DNA of 32,500 bases, from contig JABUQX010061535.1 of NCBI GenBank assembly GCA_015478945.1, forward strand, positions 1-32,500. Direction: 5' to 3'. Below, piece by piece: positions 19,943 through 31,600 of the stretch. Each line of letters starts with the position of its first letter. Position 1 is the first letter of the stretch. The DNA is from Trachelipus rathkii (taxonomy: Eukaryota > Arthropoda > Malacostraca > Isopoda > Trachelipodidae). A model generated the notes under the pieces. That model saw only the letters and a list, made by a program, of their open reading frames with translations, was not told the DNA's origin and searched no databases. The translations under genes and the position numbers were made by a program.

Positions 19943-20315
19943 ATAAATTCCTTAAATTTGTTCCATTTTTCATTATAAATTCCTTAAATTTGTTCCATTT
20001 TTCATTATAAATTCCTTAAATTTGTTCCATTTTTCATTATAAATTCCTTAAATTTGTTCCATTTTTATTATAAATTCCTTAAATTTGTTCCATTTGTCAT
20101 TATAAATTCTCTAAATTTGTTCCATTTTTCATTATAAATTCCTTAAATTTGTTCCATTTTTCATTATAAATCTCCTTAAATTTGTTTCATTTTTCCTTAT
20201 AAATTCCTTAAATTAGTTCCATTTTCACTATAAATTCCTTTAATTTTTTTCCATTTTTCATTATAAATTCCTTAAATTTGTTCCATTTTTCATTATAAAT
20301 TCCTTAAATCTATTC
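19943..20315 (+). repeat. 32-bp AT-rich satellite, block flipped back
   Basis: At 19942/19943 the satellite changes strand within one unit and continues for about 11 copies in the orientation of the left block, with a clean unit at 19977-20008. The join creates a palindromic arrangement with the preceding block. Confidence 0.93.
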
Positions 20316-20543
20316 CATCTGCTGGTCATCCCCTGGCCATCTGCTTTGCATCTCTTGGCCATCTCCTTGCCATATAATTGCCATCTCCCGGCCATCTTTT
20401 GGCCATCTCCTTGCCATCTCCTGACTATCTTCTGGCAATCTCTTGGCCATCATCTGGCGAGCTCCTGACCATCTGATGGCCATCCCTTTGCCATCTGCTT
20501 TTCATCTCCTGGCCATCTCCTTTCTATCTCTTGGCCATCTGAT
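20316..20543. repeat. 11-bp TGGCCATCTCC minisatellite
   Basis: About 20 diverged units around TGGCCATCTCC, with lengths of 10-12 bases and variants TTGCCATCTCC, TGACTATCTTC and TTTCATCTCC. It sits exactly between the 32-bp satellite and the inverted GATC satellite and is much richer in C than either. No coding frame. Confidence 0.9.
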
Positions 20544-23511
20544 TAAAAAACTGATTAAAAAGTGATCAAAAGCGAAAAAGCGATCAAATACTGATCAAAA
20601 GCTATAAACAATCGATCAAATACAGATCAAAAACCGATCAAAAACCGATCACAAAGCTACCAAAAATTGATCAAAAGTAATCAAATACCGTTCCAAAAGA
20701 GATAAAAAAACAGGTCAAAAAGCGATCAAATAACAACCAAAAAGCCATCAAAAGCGATCAAAAAGCGATCAAAATGCGACCACAAAGCGATCAAAAAGCT
20801 ATTGAAAAGCAATAAAAAGCTGTAAAAAAAAGCGAATAAATACGGATCAAAAACCGATCAAAAACCGATCAAAAAGCGAAAATAAACGATCAAAAAATTA
20901 TCTAAAGGAGATAAAAAAAAGCGATCCATTACCGATCAAAAAGAGGTCAAAAAGAGATCAGAAACCAATCAAAAACTAATTAAAAAGCGATCAAAAAAAA
21001 AAAAAAAAAACGAACTAAAAGCAATCAAATACCGAACAAAAAGCGATCAAAAAACTGATAAAAATGTGATCAAATAACATTCAAAAAGCGATCAGAAAAG
21101 CGATCAAAAGCGACAAAAATGCGAACAAAAAGCGATCAAATACAGATCAAAAAGCGATTAAAAAGCCATTAAAAAACGATCAAAAACTGATGAAAAACCG
21201 ATCAAAAAGCGATCAAAAAGCGATCAAAATGCGATAAAAATTGATAAAATGCTATCAAAAACCAATCAAAAACCGATCACAAAACAATGAAAAAACGATC
21301 AAAAAGTGATCAAATAAAGATCAAAAAGTGATCAAAAAGCAATCAAAAACTGATCAAAGAGTGATCAAATACCAATCAAAAAGCTATAAAAAAGCAATAA
21401 AAAGAATTAAAAAGCGATAAAATACCGATCAAAGAAACGATCGAAAAGCTATCAAAAAGCGATAAAATATTGATCAAATATCGATATAAACCGATCAAAG
21501 ACAAAAAGCGATCAAAAAAAGATCAAATATCGATCAAAAAGCGATCAAAAAGCTATCAAAATGCGATCAAATAGTGATCAAATGCCGATCAAAAAGCGAT
21601 CAAAAAGCGATCAAAAAGCGACTAAAAAGCGATCAAAAATGATAAAAAAGAGATCAAATATCGATCAAAAATGATCAAAACCGATCAAAAACAGATCAAA
21701 ACCGATGAAAAACCGATCAAAAATAAAGATTAAAAACCGATCAAAAACTGATCAAAAATCATAATCAAAAAGAGCAAAAAAGAGATCATAAAGCGAGAAA
21801 AAACAATAAAAAACTGATCAAAAAACGATCAAAAAGCGATCAAATACCGATCAAAAAGCGATCAAAAAGCGACCAAAGAGTGATCAGGAAGAGATCAAAA
21901 GAAATAAAAAAAACTGGTAAAAATCGATAAAAAAAACCCATCAAAAACCCATCAAAAAAGAAATACCGATTAAAAAGCAATCAAAAAGCGATCAAAATGA
22001 AATCATAAAGCGATCAAAAAGTAATCAAAAACCGATAAAAAACTGATCAAAAACCTACAAAAAAGGGTCAAAAAAGCGATCAAATTGCGATCAAAAACCA
22101 GTCAAAAGGAGATAAAATACCGATCAAAAAGAAATCAAAAAGCTGTAAAAAGGTGATCTATACTCGAACAAAATACGATCAAATGGCGATATAAAATCGA
22201 TCAAAAAGCAATCAAATAGTGATCAAATAAAAATCAAAAAGCGATCAAGGTGCGATCACAATGCTAACAAAAAGCAATCAAATACCGATCAAAAAGCGAC
22301 CAAAAACTGATTAAAAACCGATCAAATAGCGATGAAAAAGCAATTAAGAAGCGATTAAAAAGCGATCAAAACGCGTTCAAATATCGATCAAAAAGCTATC
22401 AAAAAGCGATCAAAAAGCTGTCAAAATACAATCAAAAGTGATGAAATACCGATCAAAAACCGATCAAATGGCGATATAAAAACAATCGAAAAGCTATCAA
22501 ATAGTGATCAAATAAAAATCAAAAAGTGATCAAGGTGCAACCACAATGCGAACAAAAGGCAACCAAATACCGATCAAAAAGCGATCAAAACCAGATCAAA
22601 AACTGATTAAAAAGTTATCAGAAAGCGAACAAGAAGCGATCAAATACCGATCAAAATGTGATCAAAAACTGATCAAAAAGCAATCAAATGCCGATCAAAA
22701 ATCTATCAGAAAGCGATCAAATACCAATCAAAAACCGATCACAAACCGATCACAAAGCAAACAGAAAGCGATCAAACAGTTATCAAATACTGATCCAAAA
22801 GCGATCAAAAAACTGGTGAAAAGCGATCAAATACCAACCAAAAAGCTATCAAAAGCGAAGAAAAAGCGATCAAAAAGTGAAAAAACGATCAATTACCGAT
22901 CGAAAATAGAACAAAAAATGATCAAAAACCAACCCAAAAAAAAAAACTATCATATAACGATTAAAAAGAGATAAAATACCGATCAAAAAGTGATCAACAA
23001 GAAATCAAAAAGCGATCTAAAGTGATCAAAAACCGATCAAAAACAAATAAAAAACCAAATAAAAAGCAAAAAAAGCTATCAAAGTGTGATCAAAAACGTA
23101 TCAAAAAGCGGGATCAAACACCGAACAAAAAACGATAAAAAAGCAATTAAAAAATGCTAAAAAAAACCGATCCATTAACGATCAAAAAATGATCAAAAAG
23201 TGATCCAAAAAGCGATCTAAAAGCTATTAAAAATGATCAAAAAGAAATAAAAAACGATAAAAAAGGGAAAAATATCAAAAAGCGATAAAAAAAATTTCAA
23301 AAAGCTTTCAAAATATGATCCAATACTGATAAAAAACGATCAAAAAGAGATGAAAAGTTATCAAAAAATATAAAAACGATCTAAACCGATCAAAAAACGA
23401 TAAACACACGATTAAAAAATGATAAAAAACAGATCAAAAAACGTTCAAAAGCGACCAAATACCGATCAAAAAGCGATCAGAGAGAGATCAAAAAGCAATC
23501 AAAAACCGATT
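20544..23511 (-). repeat. 11-bp GATC satellite, 3-kb inverted array
   Basis: About 260 units of AAAAAGCGATC, the reverse complement of arrays A and B. Segments remain colinear with those arrays: 21528-21600 matches the inverse of 12940-13002 (TATCGATCAAAAAGC, GCTATCAAAATGCG, AATAGTGATCA, GCCGAT in order), and 23375-23450 matches the inverse of 12770-12850 (AACACACGATTAAAAA, then AACAGATCAAAAAACGTTC). A local higher-order repeat of about 280 bases is visible at 22186-22560. The plus frame 22546-22974 is repeat translation. Confidence 0.95.
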
Positions 23512-25253
23512 AACTTAAGTTTTAATTTAAGTTTAAGTATAAACTTAAGTTTAAGTTTAAGTTTAAATTTAAGTTTAAGTTTAAACTTAAGTTTAAGATT
23601 AAGTTTAAACATGTTTAGGTATATTACTTAAATTTAAGTTTAAACTTAAGTTTAAGTTTAACTTTAAGTTTAAGTTTAAACTTAAGTTTAGTTTAGACTC
23701 AAGTTTAAGTTTATATCTAAGTTTAAGTTTAAACTTGATTAAGTTTAAACTTAAGTTTAAGCTTAAACTTAAGTTTAAGTTTAAACTTAAGCTATTAAGT
23801 TTTAGTTTAAACTTAACTTTAAGTTAAAACTTAAGTTTAGGTTTAAAATTAAGCTTAAGTTTAAACTTAAGTTTAGTTTAAACTAAAGTTTAGTTTAAAC
23901 TAAAGTTTAGGTTTAAACTTAAGTTGAAGTTTAACTCTAAACTTTATTTTAAGGTTAAGTTTAAACTTAAGTTTAAGTTTAAATTTAAGTTTAAGTGTAA
24001 GTTTGAGTTTAAACTTAAGTTTATGTGTAAACTTAAGTTATGTTTAAGTTTAAATTTAAGCTTAAGTTTAAGTGTAAGCTTAAGTGTAGGTTTAAGTTTA
24101 AACTTAAGTTTAAGTTTGAGTTTAAACTTAAGTTTATGTTTATTTTTAAACAAGTTTAAGTTTAAGTTTAAACTTGTTGAGGTTTAAGTTTAAATTTAAG
24201 TTTGTTTAAACCTAAGTTTAAGTTTAAAATTAAGTTTAAGTTTCAATTTAAGTTTAAGTTGAAGTTTAAATTTAAGTTTAAGTTGATGTTACTTAAAATA
24301 AACTTAAACCTAAATTTAAGTTTAAACTTAAACTTAAACTTAAGTTAAAACTTAAACCTAAACTTAAGTCTAAGTTTAAATTTAGGCATAACTTAGTATA
24401 AACTTAAACTTAATATTAAGTTTAAAGGCAAACTTCAACTTAAGTTTAAACCTAAACTTACGTTTAAATTTAAACTTAACTTTAAACTTAAACTTAAGTT
24501 TAAACTAAACTTAAGTTTAAACTTAAACTTAAACTTAAACTTAAACTTAAGTTTAAACTGAAACAAGTTCAAGCTTAAAGATAAAGCTTAAACTAAGTTT
24601 AAACTTAGATAAGTTTAAGCTTAAACTTTAGTTTAAATTTAAACTTAAGTTTAAACTTATACTTAAGTTTAAATTTAAACTTAAGTTTAAGCTTAAACTT
24701 AAGTTTAAGTTTAAACCTAAACTTAAGTTTAAACTTAAACTTTAGTTTAAACCTAAACCTAAGTTTAAACTTAAACTTAAGTTTAAACTTAAGCTTAAAT
24801 TTAACCCTAAACTTAGGTTTAAACTTAAGTTTAAACCTAATTAAGTGTAAACTTAAGCAAGTTTAAACATATTTTTTTATACTTAAACTTAAGTTTATAC
24901 TTAAGTTTAGGTTTAGGTTTAAATTTAAGTTTAAGTTTAAGCTTAACTTTGTGTAAGTTTAAAGTTACGTTTAAGTTTAAACTTAAGTTTATGTTTGTTT
25001 AATTTTAGGTTTAAGTTTAAGTTTAAGTTTAAGTTTAAGTTAAAGTTTAAGTTTAAATTTAAATTTAAGTTTAAACCTAAGTTTGTTTAAACTTATGTTT
25101 AAGTTTAAATTTAATTTAAAGTTTAAGTTTAAACTTAAGTTTAAGTTTAAAATTGGTAAAATTTAAACTTAAATTTAAGTTTAAACTTCAGCTTATGTTT
25201 AAACTTCAGTTTAAGTTTAAACTACCGTTTAAATTTAAGCCTAAGTTTAAGTG
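23512..25253. repeat. AAGTTT hexamer satellite with frequent strand switching, block 1
   Basis: The repeat is built of AAGTTT hexamers and their reverse complement AAACTT, so the common junction is the palindrome AAGTTTAAACTT. From 23512 to about 24295 the AAGTTT strand dominates, from about 24297 to 24850 AAACTT dominates, then AAGTTT again. The dipeptide frames (Phe-Lys, Leu-Ser, Asn-Leu) at 23419-23631, 23924-24187 and 23944-24153 are translations of the hexamer. Confidence 0.93.
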
Positions 25254-25784
25254 GTGATAGGAGGGGGGGGGGGAGGATGGGTAGAGTGGAGGTGGCTGGG
25301 GGGGGTGGGTGGCGTTGGGGGGTGGGAGATTGAGGGGAGTAGGGTGGGGGGAGGAAGGGAGGGGGTGGGGGGGGAGTAAGGTGGGGCTGATGGGGGTGAA
25401 GGGAGGTGGGGGGGGGAGGAAAGGGGGTGGGGGTGGGGAAGGAGGAGGTGAGAGGGGGAGGGTTTAAGTTGGGGAGAGGGGAAGAGGGGGGGGGGAGTGG
25501 GTGGGGGTGGGGTGGAGGAGGAGGGGAAGGTAAGGTGTGGGTAGGGCAGGGAGCGGTGGCGGAGTGGAGGGCGAGGGGGGGTAGGGGTAGGGTGTAGCGG
25601 GTTGGGGGGAGAGGGGAAGGCGTTGTCGGTGAGTAAGAAGTGAGGGGGTAGGGAGGTGGGGGGGAGGGGGGGTGAAAAAGAAGAGGGGAAGGGTGGGAGG
25701 GTGGGAGGGAGGGAGGGGAGGAGGTGAGGGGAGGGGGGGGGAGGGGAGGGGGAGAGGGGGGGAAAGGGCTGCGGGGGGAGAGTT
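25254..25784 (+). repeat. G-rich, C-poor purine island
   Basis: The plus strand is mostly G with A and some T and very little C, for example GGAGGGGGGGGGGG at the left edge, followed by many GGGG runs spaced by short A/T words. This has strong potential to form G-quadruplexes on the plus strand. A satellite relic GGGTTTAAGTTGGGG at 25460-25474 shows it interrupts or mixes with the hexamer field. The Gly-rich frames at 25406-25597 and 25672-25857 have no protein features beyond composition. Confidence 0.85.
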
Positions 25785-25960
25785 AAGTTTATGTTTAAAC
25801 TTAGGTTTAAGTTTAACCTTAAGTTTAAGTTTAAACTTAGGTTTAAGTTTAAACTAAAGTTTGACCTTAGTCAAACTTTAGTTTAAGTTTAAACTTTTTA
25901 AGTTTAAACTTAAGTTGAAGCTTAACTTTAAACGTAATTTTAGGTTTAAGTTTAAACTTA
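25785..25960. repeat. AAGTTT hexamer satellite, short block
   Basis: About 175 bases of the same strand-switching hexamer between the G-rich island and the unique insertion. Confidence 0.88.
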
Positions 25961-26484
25961 TAGGGAGGATTCAATCTTTGGATGGGCCTGATCCCAGTTT
26001 TCAGCCCCACCTAAAAATGGACATAAAATTCGGATATTTCAGCTGATTTTGACTATAAAAACAACAAAATGTAACTTTTTTGCCCTCTAAAACGTTGTTT
26101 TCCGGTGTTTTTCTGTGACTGTAGTAATTCTTTTAGAATTTAAAATTTTTCAAAATTCATGTTTTTGACTATTTATCTACTTTCAGAATTGTTGGCAAAG
26201 TAACCTCAAACTTGAAATATGCATAGATGGGTCCATTACCTACAATATCCACATTTGCTTGTTTCGATTTTTTGAGTTTTGTGCTCAGCGTTGTCAAATT
26301 TCCAAAACCATTTTTTTTAATTTGAAAAGCGAAAAATTGAAAAAAAAATTTCTACTAATCCAATCAACATCAAATTTTCAGGGCTTGTAAAATTGCGCAC
26401 GATGCATCTTTTTTACTTAAATAATTTCTTTATATATGCATTAGGTTTGGATTTGTTGTTGGAACAAATTTTTAATTTTTTAAA
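25961..26484. other. Unique insertion in the hexamer field, no gene
   Basis: A 520-base complex stretch starting GGGAGGATTCAATCTTTGG and ending in GGAACAAATTTTTAATTTTT, flanked on both sides by hexamer satellite. It has stops in every frame. Words such as GGGCCTGATCCCAG and CCCCACCTAAAAATGG distinguish it from the satellite. It is probably a fragment of a dispersed repeat, but I do not recognise the family and see no inverted ends. Confidence 0.55.
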
Positions 26485-28431
26485 CTTAAACTCAAGTATA
26501 AACTTAAGTTAAAGTTTAAGTTTTAACTTAAGCTTAAGTTTAAATTTAGGTTTAAACTTAGGTTTAAACTTGAGCTAAAGTTTTAGTTTAAGTTTAAGTT
26601 TAAACTTAAGTTCAAATTTAAACTTAAACAAACTTAAACTTAAGTTTAAACTTAAACAAACTTAAACTTAAGTTTAAACTTAAACCTAAGCTTAAGTTTA
26701 AACTTAAACTTAAGTTTAAACTTTAACTTAAACTTATGTTTAAACATAAACTTAAATTTAAACCTGAACTTAAGTTTAAACTTAAATTTAAACTTATACT
26801 TTAAACTTATACTTTAATTTAAACTTAAAATTAAACAAATTAAAACAAGTTTAAACGTAAACTTAGACTGAAGTTTAAACTTTAATCTTAAGTTTAAGTA
26901 TAAGCTTAAGTTTAAGTTTAGGTTTAAGTTAAATTTTAAGTTTATACTTAAACAAGTTTAAATTTAAACTTAAGTTTAAGTTTAAGCTTTAAACATGTTT
27001 AAGTTTAAGTTTAAACTTAAGTTTAACAAAACTTGAGTTTAAACTTAAGTTTGTTTAATTTAAAACTAAAGTTAAGTTTTAGTTAAAACTTTTTAAGTTT
27101 AAAATTAAACTTAAGTTTAGTTTAGGCCTAAATTTAGGTTTAAACTTAAGTTTAAGTATAAATTTTAAACTTGAGTTTCAGTTTACGCTTAAGATTAAGT
27201 TTAAGTTTAAGTTTCAGTTTAAGGCTTATACTTAAGTTTAAGTGTAAACTTAAACTCAAATTTAAACAACTTGAACTTAAACTTAAACTTAAATTTAAAC
27301 TTAAACCTAAGTTTATACCTAAACTTAAGTTTAAATTTTAAACTTAAATTTAAACATAAAATTAAGTTTAAACTTAAACTCAAGTTTAAACTTTAACTTA
27401 AACTTAAGTTTAAACTTAAGCATAAACATAAGTTTAAACCTAAACTTATGTTTAAACCTAAACTTAAGTATGAAATTAAACTTGTTCAATCTTAAATAAA
27501 ATTTAAATTTAAACCTAAATTTCAGTTTAAAATTGAAGGTGAGTTTAAAATTAAACTTGTTTAAATCTAAACTTGATTTTAAACTTAAACTTAAGTTTAA
27601 ACTTAAACTTAAGATTAAACTAAAACTTAAACTCAAACTTGTTTAAACTTAAACTTAAACCTAAGTTTATACTTATGTTTAAGTTTAGGTTTAAACTTTT
27701 GTTTAAGTTTAAGTTTAAACTTAAGTTTAAGTTTAAGTTTTAAGCTTAACTTTAAGTTTAGGTTTAAATATACATTTAGGTTTAAACTTAAGCTTAAGTT
27801 TAAGTTTAAATTAAAGTTTAAGAATAAGTTTAAGTTTAAGTTTGTTAAAGTTAAGGTTTAAACTTAAATTTAAGTTTAAACCTAAGTTTAAGTTTAAACT
27901 TAAATTTAAGTTTAAATTTGAGTTTGAGTTTAAACTTAATCTTAAGTTTAAGATTAAACTCAATAATTTTATACCTAAGTTTAAGTTTAAAGTTGTTTAA
28001 GTTTAAAATTATGTTTTAAGCTTAAATTAAACTTAATTTTTAGGTTTTAAGTTTAAGTTTAAACTTAGGTTTAAGTTTAAACTAAAGTTTAAGTTATACT
28101 TAGTTTAAGTTTAATACGGCTGAAAGTTTAAGTTTTAAATATTAGTATATTAGTATATTAGTATAGGTTTGAGCTTAATGTTTAACCTAAAGTTTAGGTT
28201 GGGTTTAAACCCAAGTTTAAAATATTGGAAGTTCCAAACTTAGGGTTGTACACCAAATGTTTACTTAAGTTAAATTTACAAGTTTGAACTTTAAGTTTAA
28301 ATTTAACAGTTTAAAATTTAAAGTTTAAACTTAAGTTTAAATTTAAACTTTAGTTTAAGTTTAAAATTAAGCTTAAATTTAAACTTAAGTTTAAACTTAA
28401 ACCTTATTTAAATTTAAGTTTAAATATACAA
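26485..28431. repeat. AAGTTT hexamer satellite with strand switching, block 2
   Basis: The same hexamer family, with orientation domains (mostly AAACTT at 26600-26870 and 27245-27660, mostly AAGTTT at 26900-27240 and 27660-28100). Around 28105-28300 it is diluted by less repetitive words, including three ATTAGTAT units at 28139-28162 and GGTTGGGTTTAAACCCAAG. The minus frame 27331-27636 is repeat translation. Confidence 0.92.
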
Positions 28432-28608
<177 letters not shown>

Positions 28609-31600
28609 CATTGGTTAAACATTGGTTTAAACCTAAACCAGTTTAAACTTAAACTTTAGTATAAAATTAAACTTTTTAAACCTTAACCTATGTTTAAACT
28701 TAAACTTGATTAAATTTAAACTTAAGTTTAAACTTAAACTTAAGTTTAAACTTAAACTTAAGTTAAAACCCTAACTTAAAGTTAAGTTAACTTAAACTTA
28801 AGTTTAAACTTTAACTTAAATTTAAGTTTAAACCTAAACTTAAACTTAAGTAAAAACTTAAGTTTAAGTTAAAGTTTAAACTTAAGCTTAAGTTTAAATT
28901 AAATGTTAAAATTAAGTTGAAGTTTAAACTAAAGTTTAAGTTTAAATTTGAGTTTAAGTTTAAACTTAACTTTAGTTTGAACTTAAACTTAAACTTATGT
29001 TTGTAATTAAACTAAGTTTTAAATTTAAACTTAAGATTAGGTTTAAACTTAAGTTTAAGTTTAAGTTTGTTTAAGTTTTAGTCTAAACTTAAGTTTTAGT
29101 TTAAGTTTAAACTTAATTTCAAGTTTATGTTTAAAGTTTAAGTTCAAACCTAAGAATAAGTTTAGTTTTAAACTTAAGTTATTTTAATTTTAAACTTAAG
29201 TTAAAATTTAAGTTTAATTTCAAGCTTAAGTGCAAGTTTAAGTTTAAACTTAAGTTTAAGTTTATGTTTAAACTTAAGTTACGTTTAAGTTTAAATTAAA
29301 GCTTAAGTTTAAGTTTAAACTTTTTAAGTTTAGATTTAAACTTAAGCTTAAGTTTAAGTTTAAATTTGTTTAAGTTAAAATTTAAATTTAAGTTTAAGTT
29401 ATCGTTTAGGTTTAAGTTTAAGTTTAAGCTTAAACTTTAGTTTAAGTTTAAGTTTAGGCTTAAGTTTAAGTTTAAGTTTAAACTTAAGTTTAAGTTTAAG
29501 TTTAAACTTAAGTTTAAGTTTAAGCTTAAGTTGTTTAAATTTGAGTTTGTTTAAATTTTAAACCTAGGTTTAAGTTTATATTTAAGTTTAAGTTTATTTT
29601 TAAGTCAAAGTTTATACTTAAGCTTAAGTGTAAGCTTAAGATCAGTTTAAATTTAAGCTGAAGTTTTAATTTAAGTTTGTTTAAACCTAAACCTAAACAT
29701 AAACTTAAGTTTAAACAAACACCTAAATTTAACCTCAAGTTTAAATTTAAACTGAAACAAATTTAAATTTAACTTGAACTCAAACTTAAGTTTAAACTTA
29801 ATCTTTAACATAAATTTATACTTAAACTGAAACTTAAATATAAACTTAAACATAAACTTAAATTTAAACTTAAACTTAATCTTAAGTTTAAACTTAAATT
29901 TAAACTTAAATTAAAGTTCAAACTTAAACCTAAACTTATGTTAAAACCTGAATTTACACTTAACCTAAACTTTAACTTCAGTTAAACTTGAACTTACTTC
30001 TAAACTTAAACCTAAGTTTTAACTTACATTTAAGTTTAAACTTAAACTTAAGTTAAGTTTTAGTTTAAACTTAAGTTTGGGTTATAGTTTAAACTGAAGT
30101 TTAAGTTTAGGTTCAAGTTTTATTTTAAATTTAAGTTTAAGTTTAAATTTTAAACTTAAGTTTAAGTTTAAGTTTAAGTTTAAATTTATACTTAAGTTTA
30201 AGTGTAAACTTTTAAGTTTAAACTTTAGCTGAAGTTTTAATTTAAGTTTAAGTTTAAACTTAAGTTTAAACTTCAACTTAAACCTAAACTTAAACTTAGG
30301 TTTAAACTTAAACTTAAACGTTTAAACTTAAACTTAAGTTTAAACTTAAGCTTAAGTTTAAACTTGAACTTAAATTTAAACTTGTTTAAATTTAAATTTA
30401 AACTTAAAGTTTAAATTTTAAACCTAAATTTAAGTTTAAACTTAAACTTAAACATGTTTAAACTTAAACTTAACCTAAGATTAAATTCAAACTTAAGTTT
30501 AAGTTTAAACTTAAACTTAAAATTAAACTTAAACCTAAATTTAGGTTTAAACTTAAGAATGGTTTAAGTTTACACCTAAGTTTAATTTTATACTTAAGTT
30601 TAAGTTCAAACTTAATTTTAAGTTTAAACTTAGGTTTAAGTTTAAACTTAAGTTTAAGTGTAAACTTATGTTTAAGTTTAAATTTCAGTTTAAGTTTAAA
30701 CTTAAGTTTAAATTTAAACTTAAGTTTATGTTAAATTTTTAGTTTAAGTTTAAGTTTAAACTTAAGTTTAGGTACAAACTTAGGTTTAAGTTTAAACTAA
30801 AGTTAAAATTTAAACTTAGGTTTAAGTTTAAACTAAAGTTAAAGTTTAGGTTTAAACTTAAATTTAAAATTAAACCTAAATTTAGGTTTAAACCTAAGTT
30901 TATGTTTAAACTTAAGTTTAAGTTTAAGTTTAAACTTAAGTTTAAGTATAAACTTAGGTTTAAGTTTAAACTTATGTTTAAGTTTATACTTAGTTTTAAG
31001 TTTAAACTTAAGTTTAAGTTTAAACATAAGTTTAAGTTTAAACTTAAGTTTAATTTTAAACTTAAGTTTAAGCTTAAACTTAAGTTTAATTCCAAGTATT
31101 AGTTTAAGTTTAAGTTTAAGTTTAAGTTTAAGTTCAAATTTAAGTTTAAGTTTAAATTTAAACTTAAACAAGTTTAAATTTAAACTTAGGTTAAGTTTAA
31201 GTTTAAACAAGTTTAGGTTTAAGTTAAACTTAAATTTAAGTTTAAATTAAAACTTAAGTTTTGGTTTGAACTTAAGTTTAAGTTTAAACCTAAATTTAAG
31301 TTTAAAATTTAAACTTTAAGTTTAGGTTTAAATTTTTTTGTTTAAGTTTAAACTTAAGTTTAAGTTTAAGTTTAAACTTGTTGAAGTTAATCTTTAAACT
31401 TAATTTCAAGTTTTAGTTTAAACTTAGGTTTAAGTTTAACTTATATTTAAGCTTAACCTTAAACTTTAACCTAAACTTAAACGTAAACTTAAACTAAAAA
31501 TTAAACTTAAACTTTAACTTAAGTTTAAATTTAAATGTAACATTAAACTTAAACTTAAACTTGTTTAAACTTAAACTTAAACATAAGTTTGAACTTAAAC

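Noticed and set aside
10188..20315. 32-bp, 11-bp and hexamer arrays as CRISPR or similar spacer arrays
   Set aside because: The units are contiguous with no unique spacers, no cas genes are present, and the setting is eukaryotic.
25406..25857. Glycine-rich frames in the G-rich island
   Set aside because: Forced by GGG codons; no signal peptide, no domain, and one runs into the hexamer satellite.
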